DNA from: Euperipatoides rowelli
Lineage: Eukaryota; Onychophora; Udeonychophora; Euonychophora; Peripatopsidae
DNA: 16,254 bases
Assembly (NCBI GenBank): GCA_003024985.2
Contig: PXIH01S0003445.1
Strand: one strand, 5' to 3'
This document shows positions 1 through 10,339 of this stretch, piece after piece (the first letter of the stretch is position 1; every line of letters begins with the position of its first letter). Below the pieces are notes generated by a model. It saw nothing but the letters and a program-made list of their open reading frames with translations. It ran no database searches and was not told where the DNA came from. Position numbers and translations under genes: made by a program.

Positions 1-557
1 ATTGTGCCTATTTCATTGGTTAGTCATGTTAGCTTTATTTTTTTTTTTTATCATGGAAACATAACAGGAGTTGGTAGATGACCATGGAAACACCAAACAG
101 GATTTGGGAAATCAGGAATTCCCAACTTTTAGCTTGGTTAGTTTGAACAGAGATTGACCATGGAAACAGGCTGTATGAGTAAAATTATTAATATCGGTAG
201 GCTATCTATTAAAATGTTTTAATATAATAAATAGGTTAGGTTTGACCAGACTTAGGCTATTTTAAATTTCCAATCAATGATTAAATCCTTTTATTTTATT
301 TGATGTTAGATTCTAAATAAATACCACTAATTTATTATTACAGTAATATTGCTCTCAATGATGATTATCAAATTTATAGTTTTATACATTTTTCTACTTT
401 TCTTAGTTTAATGAAATGATATACTGACTTGTAGCCATCCTCACACCACAGTAAATAAATAATGCAAACAAAATAAATTGAAAAAAATAAAATAAATTAC
501 AATGAATAAAAAACACTCCCTTTTAATATTTCTTTTTGATAATTAATTTATATAATC
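1..557. other. Non-coding AT-rich stretch with three dispersed ATGGAAACA copies
   Basis: No open frame or domain is visible. ATGGAAACA occurs at 53-61, 84-92 and 160-168, twice preceded by GACC and twice followed after a few bases by AACAGGA, which looks like a degenerate short repeat. The rest is AT-rich without recognisable structure. Confidence 0.5.
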
Positions 558-590
558 ATGGAGGTATAAAGATTAGCCTAATACCTCCAT
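558..590. repeat. Short hairpin with perfect 10-bp arms
   Basis: ATGGAGGTAT (558-567) and ATACCTCCAT (581-590) are exact reverse complements around a 13-nt spacer. It is GC-richer than its surroundings. No function can be assigned. Confidence 0.8.
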
Positions 591-635
591 AACTATAATA
601 CAGATTATACCAAAATTTACAGTATATAATTTTAA

Positions 636-650
636 GCACCATCTAGTGGG
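636..650 (-). promoter_or_regulatory. CTCF-like motif (weak)
   Basis: The minus strand reads CCCACTAGATGGTGC, one mismatch (T for C) from the CTCF core CCASYAGRKGGCRS. A single sequence match in 16 kb is weak evidence, and similar strings also occur in insect and other invertebrate repeats. Confidence 0.2.
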
Positions 651-689
651 CTTATATCAAATTAAAAAACATTAAATTTTATTAAAACA

Positions 690-862
690 TTATTATGACG
701 ATCAACCATACAATCGTCCAGAGTATTGGTAATTCAATGCATAAGATTCCTCCATCCGTTTGACATTCTCTCAATTGAGCAAGATTTAGAACAGTAACAA
801 CTTTGATTGTATCTATCCAACAAGTTTTTGGATGCCCTCTTTCTATCTCTCCCTCTGTCAAA
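690..862 (-). pseudogene. LINE 3'-end remnant (RTE-like C-terminal motif)
   Basis: On the minus strand, RERGHPKTCWIDTIK followed by NLAQLRE reads in one frame (about 862-765). A shifted frame then gives GWRNLMH and ITNTLDDCMVDRHNN (about 748-690). The order GxPxxxWxD, about 20 residues, then WRxL is the common C-terminal pattern of RTE-type and related LINE ORF2 proteins. It contains a stop and a frameshift. Nothing of the reverse transcriptase core is visible next to it; the adjacent upstream sequence is TA-repeat DNA. Confidence 0.6.
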
Positions 863-929
863 TTATAGCATGAGGATAAAAATAATATACAATGTAGTTA
901 AATGCAAACACAGTACGAATTGATGCAAG

Positions 930-1110
930 AAAAATAATATATATGTATACTGTATATATATGTGTGTAATGTATATAGTGTATATATATATATATATATA
1001 TATACAGTATAATATAGAGTATATACTGTATCTACAGTGAATATATAATATATACACAGTATAGTACTGTATATAATATAGTTTTTATATAGTATATTCA
1101 CAGTATACCC
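930..1110. repeat. TA-rich simple repeat tract
   Basis: A tract of TATA and TACTGTATA units includes an uninterrupted (TA)12 at about 981-1004 and several ACAGTATA/TATACTGT inverted units. Low-complexity translations across this tract are not genes. Confidence 0.9.
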
Positions 1111-1200
1111 CTCTAGCAGCAAAGCTTGCTGCTAGAGCATGCCTACACAGGCTGCAGATAGGGGAATTGCCCTAAATATGGGTAACAACTGTGAATATAC
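1092..1200. repeat. Nested inverted repeats around a 25-bp palindrome
   Basis: TCTAGCAGCAA (1112-1122) pairs with TTGCTGCTAGA (1126-1136) around the spacer AGC. GTATATTCACAG (1092-1103) pairs perfectly with CTGTGAATATAC (1189-1200), framing the whole 109-bp segment. This may be a small foldback MITE; no target duplication was found. Confidence 0.75.
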
Positions 1201-2370
1201 AGTGTCACAGACAAATCAATGACAATTCATTGTCTCTTGCAAGGCTATATGTGGGATTCAGCAACCCGTCAAGCCAGGGTGATAAAATTATACCGATTTT
1301 TTCCCTAGATACTATCAAAGTACAGTATATCTAAATAAATGGCCCATATTCTCTGAAAGCTTAACTAACATGCACAAGGCAGCAATCGGGAGTGCATGAC
1401 GTGGAGAATCTATGAATCCCCAGATAATTCTAGGCTACCATGCAATTGTGACCAGTGTCGAACTGGCAAGGTCGGCGATTGCCGACGGGGTCCCATGCTC
1501 CCCCCCCCCCAAAAAAAAAAAAAAAAATATTACTTCTTTAATTTTTAAGTGTTCTTATCTAGAGACTGGCACAATTCAAAAGTAATATATTTTTTACTTT
1601 TCTCCAAACTTTTGGATTTTCTTTTCCATTCACACTGCAAAAATAAGTTATTTAAATGCGAATAAAAATAGGGTGTGTGATAATGCTAATATTGATATAG
1701 TATTAACCTGTGTTACATTATAGATTAGGAAATACAGTATATCAGTGTTAATAACGATTTGCTTCTTTTTTTTTTTACAGTAAGCATGATGTAGTCCCGG
1801 GGCCCAGGGTCATGTATGACCTAGTAACACCCTAACAAAATCTTCTAATAGCAAAAAAAAAAAAGTCTATCAAAAATAGAAAAATTGAGGTACCAGGCCC
1901 AGCCTGGATTTCCAGTCCTGGGGTACCGGTTAGGATGTGGGGGCTCTGACAGCAAGTTATTATTGATGATAATAAAAACAGTTCAAAGTCAGTCTTTAAA
2001 TTTTTTATTTCCTGTCAAGATTTTATAGTAAAAATATTTCCAAAATTATAAATTTATACATTTGTAAAGATAAAACATTTTTGTACAAGCAAGTGAAACG
2101 TTAAAATTTGCAAAAGCATTTATATTTATAGAACAATCTTTAAAATATCCATGAATTTGAAAGAAAGTCAAAGCTTATGTGGTATTTAAAGAGGTGAAAT
2201 AAAATGCAACAAATGAAAAATAAACCTATAAAAATAAAAATGAATAATTTCATAAGTATAATAATATTTTTTCTAATGAATACAACTTTTTTGTATGTTA
2301 TTTTAAATTTCAACATTTTTAAGTCTCAGCAGAGCTCATTTTAAGTACCGTATTTAAAAGTCTTAAAAAA
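1201..2370. other. Non-coding stretch with a C10/A-run junction and a GC-richer patch
   Basis: A run of C followed by about 18 A lies at 1500-1528, just after the small hairpin GTCGGC/GCCGAC (1471-1476, 1481-1486). A GC-richer patch at about 1793-1945 contains the palindromes GGTCAT/ATGACC (1808-1813, 1816-1821) and CCAGGC/GCCTGG (1893-1898, 1902-1907), with GGTACC at 1889 and again at 1922. This looks like an old transposon remnant, but its ends cannot be defined. No gene is seen. Confidence 0.45.
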
Positions 2371-2560
2371 CTAAGCTTCCAGGGGCAGAGCCCCTGGATC
2401 CCGTTGAGGGCCTATGGTGCNCCCAAACCCACAACTATCATTCACACAAAACTGTAACAGCCTCCCAAATACACAACACCCTCCAGCTGGCCGAAAAAAA
2501 TATACTTTTTACTGGTGGGGGGTCTTTAATCAAAGTGCCGACGGAGCTTTTTACCTAGGC
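2371..2560. repeat. GC-richer patch with CCAGGGGC hairpin, probable repeat remnant
   Basis: CCAGGGGC (2379-2386) pairs with GCCCCTGG (2390-2397) around AGA, followed by CA-rich and GGTGGGG-containing sequence unlike its AT-rich neighbours. The 66-codon frame across it (2414-2614) spans an N and has no protein-like features. A transposon origin is inferred from composition and the hairpin. Confidence 0.4.
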
Positions 2561-4459
2561 CTATGTATGTATAATTGGCAATCTCTCTCAGACAAAGCAA
2601 AACTGATGAGCTAGAACTGAGTAAAATCAAGTAAAAATTGAAGGACTGACATTATACAAAGGGGAAGGACAAATAGAACTGAAGAATGACCTAAGTTCTG
2701 CTGCCAAGCAAATACATCAGTATGGATGGATAGTATTGGATTCAGTTAATCCACAAGATTATGGACTGTAGATTGAAAGTCTGATAGAATAGCCATGCTT
2801 GTAATTAAACTAACAAATAGATACCCAAACGACTATGTCTAACAATTCTTTTGTCTACGAGCTTTGTTTTAATATACAGTAGCACTATCAAATTGATAGA
2901 TTTAAAAAATGAATAATGCCTAAACATCATTAATTGAGCAAAATATCATTCAAGATGTAATAAAAAAAATATTTAAATCTATTTTATCTACCCTACCCAA
3001 TCCAATTGAAGCCTTTTATTCTGGAATGTAACATATAACGATCAATTGTTAGAAACCTAGACACATAGGTCATAAACCTAGCAATTTTATTATCCAGTGG
3101 CGTTTTACTTATTAGGAAATATTATTTTTATTATGTCAACAGTGAATGAACTAAGGATATGTAAAGAAAGTTACCAGTTGTTATTGACTTTGATAATTTT
3201 ACTTAACACTTTTGACTGCTACTCTTTTAAAATCATGTTTTGATATAAAAATAATTTTAAAATGAAAAAAAAAAAAATACTTTGTTTATAGCCAACTATA
3301 AACTGTTTTTATTTTTTTCATGTTTATTTCAGAAACATGTAATTCTAAGTCCAATTGTTAAACACAAATTATTTCAGGATGTAAAATTGTAAAGTGCATG
3401 TAAAATAAATTATTTCAGGGGAAATGGGACATCATAAAAGTTCAGACTTATTTCATAATTATTTTTTTTAATGATTTGTGATTTTCTAATACAAATGTAA
3501 AACTCTAGGGCTGTATAAATAGAGACTTGCTTTAATTTTTATTTTATAAAAAAAAATAAAGTGTATTCCCATCAGGAAAAAATGTAAATTATCTTAGTTA
3601 TAAATACATTATTTACAATACATGCATCAATAAATTGGAAAAAAACCGTAGAGCTTCACTTTAAGTCCATTTTCGCGTCAACATATTTTCTCCGGTGAAT
3701 ATACACTCAGGTACATCCACTATAGGTGATCCAATTAGCCGATAAATTATATAAATTTTTAAGTTTTCTTTTATTAAAAAAATATATATATAATTATAGC
3801 CTATTTACAGGTAAGTTCATAAATTGCAGTTTAAAATCTTAAAAAAAAAAGACTTTTTTTCTTAGACAGAAAACGTTTAGCTTGCATCTTACAAAAGAGA
3901 ATGTCTATTTCTAATCATGAAAACCTTTTAGCAGACAACTCAAGTCATAATCTGATTATGATCTGCTAATGAAATGATTAAAAAAATTATATTCCTATTA
4001 CTATTAAAAGTCTAAATTTGTTATTCATATCAGTTATAAAATGAATGTAGGCCTACATGTGTGTGCATGCCCCCTGCAATCAAATGATTTATTTCCCAAT
4101 CAACAAAATATAGTAGTCTATTGTTATACTATGCACTTATGCTTGGTTATTGATTGCAATCAGTAGCTGAAACTAAAGATAGATTCAACAGAAAACATAA
4201 TGAAGTGGATTTTAATTATAATAATGAGCAATAAAAATATCGGCCATATATGAAAAATGGTTGGAGAGCGGTTAAGAACATTCATGGGAAATAATGTGTA
4301 CACCGTTACAAAGATTCCCTTAACTCTACAGGTATAGAGATTGGAAAAAGTTTCTAAAACCCTAAAATAAAGAAAGTTGATATTAGAAAATGTTAATCAC
4401 GATACTAAGAAAACTAAGGCTTTAGAAGAGAGTGTCTGTTTTCTAACATGAGAATGATA
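2561..4459. other. Non-coding AT-rich stretch
   Basis: No gene or RNA is recognised. The only structure noted is a 13-bp direct repeat, AAATTATTTCAGG, at 3366-3378 and 3407-3419, and several A or T runs. Confidence 0.5.
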
Positions 4460-4467
4460 GCTGTCTT

Positions 4468-4752
4468 CAGGGCCGTCTTAACACATTCGTAGGCCCTAGG
4501 CACCTAAAATTTTGTAGGCCCTTTTAAGAACAACTTTTGCTCAAATATTGAAATATTCGAATCTAATAATTTTGGTTCTGTCTGTCTTACTTATTATAGA
4601 TAGTATTAAAATATTAATAAATAAAGAGCTAAAAATATTAATATATTTTATTTTTCTTCACAAGATTTTTTCCATTCGTTATATAAATTTCTTTAATTTT
4701 GCATTATTTTTGTAGGCCCTAGGCACAGTGCCTAATGGATAAGACAGCCCTG
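4468..4752. mobile_element. hAT-type MITE with perfect 8-bp target duplication
   Basis: Inverted termini CAGGGCCGTCTTA (4468-4480) and CAGGGCTGTCTTA (reverse strand, ending at 4752) differ at one base. The octamer GCTGTCTT flanks both sides (4460-4467 and 4753-4760). A 15-bp direct repeat, GTAGGCCCTAGGCAC, occurs near each end (4489-4503 and 4712-4726). The 285-bp element has no coding capacity. It is a different hAT subfamily from the one at 11158. Confidence 0.92.
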
Positions 4753-4760
4753 GCTGTCTT

Positions 4761-6019
4761 TTACGATGAACAGTGTTGTTAATAATCTTTCTATGAAGAG
4801 ATACTAACTTTATCGAATCTACTGTACGTGCCATGTTTTTATCATCCAGTATAGTGGTCCAGGTTGATCAGTGTTGTATACAAGTTGCAATAAAGATTTA
4901 GTTTTGAAGCTAAATTATTTGATTGCACGATTTTTTTTTGAGGTTAGCAATACTCATTACTTTTAAAGTAATTTTATCCCATATTTAAATAAAGGATAAT
5001 CACGAGAACAACATGGGAATAAAACAATGCATACACAATAATGGATACTTAAAACTCTTAAAAACAAATTAGGAGGCAAAATTAGTATTTAAGACTATAC
5101 AAAAATAAAATATAATTCCATACATCAGGTCAAATTATTTGAAAATATTGCTATAAAAGATACTTTTTATTTTAAACTAAATTAGCTCAACAAAATTGAA
5201 TGTTGTACATCAAATAACTTTTTAAACATTTTAATCATATTGTGACAAAAGTTTGTTTAATTAAGACCTACATGAATTTGACTATATTAAGGCAAAACAT
5301 ATTATAATTGTTCATTGCACAGAAAGTCCCTTGCGCTTTAAATACGAGAAAGAAAACCCAAAATTAGTAGTCCGTTATAATTTTTTAAGTTTAATTGAAT
5401 ATTATTTTTAATTATTATAAGTTTGTCACTTCAAGTAATGGGATGTTTTTCTCAGATTGCATAACAAACATGGCACTATAAACTCTTAGGAATTTACCCA
5501 AACAATATCTATATTTTAAACAGCACTAAAATGACTAATAATAAGCAGAATATTTTTTCCTCACTTGTAGCTCATTTATATTTTGCACAAATTGAGTACA
5601 GCAACTATTGTTACAAGATGGACAAGTCAAAGTCATTCCCAATCTCTCATTTCTAAGAAAATTTCGATTCTCTATAGAAACACAAAATGTAATTGGTTCT
5701 CTTTGCCTGGCCAATTGGTAGTGGGATAAATTTATCTGAAATTATTTTCTTTCCTTTAAAGTTTTTTTCACTGCCAGTATTTTTTTTTTTTTTTTACGAT
5801 TGATCAAAGTAATTCAGGGAAGACAATCAGTAGATTCAAGATTTTGTAAAATTATGATTTTTTACATCACTTTTGTCAAGTTATAAAAGGGTTAAATAAA
5901 AGTGTCAAATGACAATGTAGATGACATCTAGTTTGTTAATCTTGTTATGTAGCCTGAGAAAATAAACCCAATTGTTATTTTTAATAATCAGCATAAAATA
6001 ATAAATAAAAATAAGAATG
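4761..6019. other. Non-coding AT-rich stretch
   Basis: I see no open frames of note, inverted repeats or RNA genes here; a T run lies near 5780-5797. Confidence 0.5.
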
Positions 6020-6199
6020 TATACAGGTAATTCTTGATTTACATGGATTGAATTTACACGTTTCTGAAATAACAAGATTTAAGAATCAATACCATTTCTC
6101 AATTGACATAATTCACTTATACTGTATGTAACATATGGATATGTATTGTACTTATTTTAGAATAGACACAATGATGCAACTAAAACCATCACATATGAT

Positions 6200-6231
6200 A
6201 AAGTAATTAAGCTTCTATGCTTAATTACTTT
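6200..6231. repeat. Short hairpin with perfect 13-bp arms
   Basis: AAAGTAATTAAGC (6200-6212) and GCTTAATTACTTT (6219-6231) are exact reverse complements around the loop TTCTAT. It lies inside the left part of the possible Tc1/mariner-type element. Confidence 0.85.
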
Positions 6232-6338
6232 CTAATGTCAGTTACGATAGTCCGAGAGATTAATTTATTTCAAAATACAGTACTTCAAATTCTATATGGC
6301 AATATTTGCTATGAATAAATGTTATGCCTATTGGCCTA

Positions 6339-7256
6339 AATTCAAACTCCACTGTAAAATATGAATATCGGGGACTGCCTCCAGGTGCCATTCTTTCGGC
6401 TATTTTATTTAATTTTTATATATCTAATTTATGTTTTTGATTTTTCTAACATTAGCTAGACTGGTGACATTAAGTTATCAATAATGGGTGATCAATTTGT
6501 TTGGAATTCCACTCTGAAATTAATTATTTAGTAAGATGGATGAAAAATAACTTATTGATTAATCAAGACAAAACTGAATGTAGCCTATGTTGTTTCACTT
6601 GTTTGGCAATATTATTCGACCCCCCTCCCCAGGTTTTATGTTGATGATTTGGTGATTGAGTCGCCTTGATCTTGGAGTGCTAATTGACTTTCAATTAAGT
6701 TTTGCCTCTCATGCTGATTATATTGTTTCTAAATTTTATAGCAGACTTTGTGTTGATATCTATATTTTCGAAATTTGATTTATTCAACTTTAAAATTTTA
6801 TATAATTCATATTTGCAACCTTTGATAGATTATTCTGCTGCTTATTATTATATATTAAATGTTAGTGATAGAGAGAAGCTCGATCGATTTTTCAGAAGAA
6901 TCTCTAAGATGATAATTGAAATTAAGCACTTGTCTTATGTAGAAAGAAAACTAATATTGTTTTATAATAGAATACTTACACCATCTCAGAGGGAGGGGGG
7001 TGATCTAATTTTTGTTTTCAAACAGTTGGTTCTTTTAAACATTTATCAATATTTTGTTAAATTTGAATATGGAATAACTAGTGGTCTCGTGTTTAAATTG
7101 AGAACCGAGAGCTTCAAACTTAGAATCAAACAATAATTTATTACGAATAGAGTTAAAATATGGAATGAATTGCATGTCAAATTGATCCAGCTAGATTCTC
7201 TTAATCGATTTAAAAACGGATTGGACAACCATTTGTTTAATGTTCTTTTTGTTTAG
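6339..7256 (+). pseudogene. LINE (non-LTR retrotransposon) reverse transcriptase remnant, C-terminal part
   Basis: The plus strand shows, across shifted frames, the end of a CR1/Jockey-like ORF2. RGLPPGAILSAILFNFYISN lies at 6369-6428, the usual GVPQGSILGPLLF block. RWMKNNLLINQDKTE lies near 6534-6578. LGVLIDFQLSFASH lies at about 6671-6715. ILYNSYLQPLIDYS and KLDRFFRRISKMI lie in a frame open to TAA at 7134-7136. The frame then continues past that stop as NRVKIWNEL, then SLNRFKNGLDNHLF, to TAG at 7254-7256. The catalytic Asp-Asp block expected near 6455 is scrambled. The 5' part (endonuclease, fingers) is absent, as is typical of truncated LINE copies. It is non-functional. Confidence 0.85.
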
Positions 7257-7422
7257 TTATGTATAGGGGTATAACAGTCTTCTTATAGACTTACTTCGCT
7301 CTAATTCTTTAATTTAATCCCGCTGCCAGTACCCGCATCTAAAAGATATATTTTTTTTAGTAAATTAACCAAAGATTCACATATTGTTAGAATAAAAATG
7401 CTGTTTTTGTTTGCATCTCAAT

Positions 7423-7436
7423 CCCCCCCCCCCCCC
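7423..7436. repeat. C14 homopolymer
   Basis: Fourteen consecutive C lie between the LINE remnant and the right inverted repeat of the enclosing element. Length is prone to assembly error. Confidence 0.8.
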
Positions 7437-8150
7437 TAACCTTAGCATTATTTCTATATTTCCTATAGCAAATTTGTATGATTTAATTTATGCATTTATA
7501 ATTTACACACCAATTGGCAATTTCCAAGAACACAACCCCAGTGTAAATCAAGAATTAAATACACAGTATATATATTATTGATTACATCGTTAATTTATTG
7601 GCAAGCAGAATTTGTATGCCAAATTTTGATATAGGCCTACTGTATATTAACCCAGATAAGCCTACTGTCCTTCTATAAGGACAGTCTATAAAAAAATATT
7701 TTAGAAGTTCTATTTTGTCTCAAGAAATGATAATTATTTTAAATTAAGGTAACATTTCTAGCTTCAAGTTAAGACTATTGTTTAGAGTGTACATCACATG
7801 TAACAAAATGGCAGCTGTTAATAAAAATAGTCCATCACAAATAAAGAATGATAAAAGGCAACAGTAATTCAAAGGCATATTTTCTTTGAATATTTCATAT
7901 TATTTGCTGCAATTATTTTTATTATACTGTAAGCTTTGCATACATATTGATTTTGAATATTTACAATTATAATTAGTAAAATTATACACAGAACACATTG
8001 GTGTCTTTTTAAAAGGATAGTAGGAAAATAGGGAAACTTTTAATGCCTAGGCTTTTGTAATTTTTCTTTTGAGAAATTTAATCCTCCATGAGATTTTATG
8101 TATTTTTGATAAAATTATATTTGCTTTTACTTCAAATACAAATATATAGT

Positions 8151-8165
8151 CAACAACAACAACAA
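8151..8165. repeat. (CAA)5 microsatellite
   Basis: Five perfect CAA units lie just upstream of the recognisable transposase remnant. Confidence 0.85.
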
Positions 8166-8303
8166 AAGTTTTAGATGTTTCTCCACTAGAAATTAGAAGT
8201 TTTATTAGACAGTGGATATAATCAGTATCTACAAAATTATTCTGGAAATGACTGATGACATATTATGGTACATATTGAATTTGTAGCAAATACAGGGTAA
8301 TGA

Positions 8304-9060
8304 GATAGGTTTGATCTCATTATGGCAATCTTTGATTTCTGTGACAATGACTCAAGTGTTATCATTAATACTTTACTAAAGTTTGGGCTTTTTTATTATT
8401 ATTTGAATTTGCTCCTCATTCTATGAATCACTGTGTTGATGAAGCATGGTGCCATATTTTGATAAGCCTTGCTGGAAAACAATTAGATGAGGTCCTAAGT
8501 TATGGGCGGGAGTCACAAGCAATGATTTTGTTGTATGGATTCAACCATAACAAGGGCAAAAAGCATAATAGATGTAGGCTATGAATTTGGACCATCACCA
8601 CTGATGGTCCAAATTCATAGTCTTTATAACCTACATCCATCAAGCTGCAGAATATGAATATTCTTATTTTTCGGGTCATTTCCCTTACCATATCTTTTCT
8701 GTTAACATTTTGACTACTGTTGCTTGGTTAGAAGAACTTTACCACTGAAATATTAGAGGAACTGCAACAATTAGAGATAGTCATGTCTAAGTATATCAAA
8801 TAAAACAAAAATTACCATAGTTCTTATGGCATCCATGTTACTAATGGCAGTTTTATTGTAATAGTCATGTGGAATGACAAAAAATATTGTTAATGTTGCA
8901 TCAATCGCAGTTTCTGTGTCCCCAATGCCCCAAGTTTTTCTCAGAAAGATAAAAAAATATCCATTGAAGGCCAAATACAATTCATCAGTATACCAAATAT
9001 ATGAATGGAGTAGATAAAAGGCATGTTCATCATAAGATTTTTTTCAGTGCATTTCGTTAA
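8304..9060 (+). pseudogene. piggyBac-type transposase pseudogene (frameshifts and stops)
   Basis: Reading across frames on the plus strand, the blocks of a piggyBac DDD transposase appear in order. DRFDLIM and FCDND lie at about 8304-8350. A catalytic-type VDEA (8435-8446) shifts frame into MVPYF at 8446. PKLWAGVTSNDFVVWIQP lies at 8494-8547 and stops at TAA. YEFGPSPLMVQIHSL lies at 8580-8624. TTVAWLEELYH (from 8713) runs through a stop to RGTATIRD (8755-8778), matching the usual GT-R-NR block. MWNDKK lies near 8870. MNGVD lies at 9001-9015, matching the third catalytic Asp in MGGVD. The second catalytic Asp (normally DNFFTS) reads Val-Asn here. Several stops and at least three frameshifts show it is dead. 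No C-terminal Cys-rich finger was recognised; the N-terminal part before 8304 is too decayed to delimit. Confidence 0.75.
8571..8637. repeat. Strong hairpin with perfect 19-bp stem inside the transposase remnant
   Basis: CTATGAATTTGGACCATCA (8579-8597) is followed by the 4-nt loop CCAC and the exact reverse complement (8602-8620). Outside it GATGTAGG (8571-8578) pairs with CCTACATC (8630-8637), leaving a 9-nt one-sided bulge (8621-8629). Both arms fall in the decayed piggyBac reading frame. Confidence 0.85.
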
Positions 9061-10339
9061 TTTGGTTTATACCTGGTCACGTGAACATTTAATTTTATAG
9101 ACGAACGATAAAGTTAGCCCATTCTGAGTAGCAAAGTACTCAATCATAATAAAATAGTTTAGTATGCTTTTATGCAACAATAATTTTGATGCAATTGAAG
9201 ATGAAATTCTAAGTTATTAATAAAATGAAAAAAAATAAATAAATGTTTGTATTGAAGACAATCTTACAAAGATTAGCATTTTAAATTACTGCATTAATCC
9301 TTTCAGGTAAAGACTTGAGCATGAGCAGCCTTACTTATGGGGATATTGAAACTCGATGTATTTTCCCCCCCAAAAAATGAATTTAAAATTTATTATTAGG
9401 ATTACAGATGATTAAAATGAAAAATTATTGCTACCTCATCATCTAAGATATTGTATTCACTCGGTTTTTATATAACAATTCCAATCTTTTTAATAAATCC
9501 AAGTTGAAGCAATGATAACTTTTTTGTCGGCCATTATGAAAACCAAACCCCACGAAGTTACCCACCTCTCGAGCAAGGTAAAAAACTTAGTAACGAAATG
9601 CACGAGATTACCCTAACTAAAACAATGACGAACGATTTCGTTAAGTTTGTGAGCTAATAAACGAACGAAAAAATATCAAATAATTCAAATAATTAAAAAA
9701 GTTAGCTATTGACGAACACGCCTCTAATTGATCAAAATGTCAACCTCTACTGAATAGAAATCAATGGCAAAAAATCGTATTTCTGTTTGATATCTCAATG
9801 TATTGATGAAGATGTTCAAAATTCCTGACAGCTCAACATGCAAGGAGATCAACCTAATCAACATTCAAGTGAAGAATAGATAATATTCACTGCAAACAAA
9901 TCAAAGCAAAGATTAAAAAAAAGTCTTGCTTCTGCTTTAGAGGATGCTGAGACTAGATATTATGATCAAACCAATCAGTGGTTTATATCACAAGGAAAGT
10001 AACAAGGTGTCATGCTTGCCATATAAATTTTTTACAATCTATGAGAAATGCAACATTGTGCATTAGTCATATACTGTATAGTTAATATAAGTGAGCTGAG
10101 AACAAATCTTTTAATTTTATATTAGTTTTCACAAAAATAAGTATTTGAGTAATAAAACTTTAGACTACATTTTGTTTTAATGTCTTATATGCCTACTGTC
10201 CTTTTAAAAGGACACCCAGTTTTGGCTATACATACACAATAAAATTAAATAAAACTATTTTTGTATTCTATATAAAGGATAAAAGATACAATATATATTG
10301 AAGAATAAAAAAATAAAATTTTAGGCATATCTGGGTTAA

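Larger units (their letters stand above)
6022..7568. mobile_element. Possible Tc1/mariner (Tigger-like) inverted-repeat element enclosing the LINE remnant
   Basis: TAATTCTTGATTTACA at 6028-6043 is repeated exactly in inverted orientation at 7542-7557. The outer edges read TACAG on the left and TACTG on the right strand, each preceded by a TA dinucleotide (6020-6021 and 7569-7570), as in TA-target elements. Similarity beyond the 16-bp core is weak. With the LINE removed, about 600 bp of non-coding sequence would remain. The pairing could also be two solo fragments of one repeat family. Confidence 0.42.
7647..10339 (+). mobile_element. Decayed piggyBac-like transposon with TTAA-flanked ends
   Basis: The left end is TTAA (7647-7650) followed by CCCAGATAAGCCTA; the right end, read inward on the other strand, is TTAA (10336-10339) followed by CCCAGATATGCCTA. 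TTAA target sites and CCC-starting termini are the hallmark of piggyBac elements. A subterminal unit beginning GCCTACTGTCCTT and ending AAGGACA occurs at the left end (7660-7683) and again in the same orientation about 125 bp inside the right end (10191-10214), an asymmetry familiar from piggyBac subterminal repeats. A broken piggyBac transposase lies between (8304-9060). The 2.7-kb length suits an autonomous member. An alternative is that 10177-10339 is a separate 163-bp MITE of the same family, since TTAA also occurs at 10177-10180 before ATATGCC. Confidence 0.68.

Noticed and set aside
863-1122. Two minus-strand open frames rich in Tyr and Ile
   Set aside because: They are translations of the TA simple repeat and have no protein-like composition.
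1440-1528. tRNA-derived SINE ending in an A run
   Set aside because: The A run is preceded by a C run and no A-box or B-box promoter pattern could be confirmed upstream.
2414-2614. 66-codon plus-strand open frame
   Set aside because: It crosses an ambiguous base, lies in a probable repeat remnant and shows no motif or splice context.
7046-7228. 60-codon minus-strand open frame
   Set aside because: It is antisense to the LINE remnant, whose plus-strand reading explains the sequence.
8571-8637. microRNA precursor
   Set aside because: The loop is only 4 nt, the stem is perfect rather than imperfect, and it lies within a transposase pseudogene; an inverted duplication is the simpler reading.
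8500-8980. Two minus-strand open frames of 63 and 69 codons
   Set aside because: Both are antisense to the piggyBac transposase remnant, which is recognisable on the plus strand.
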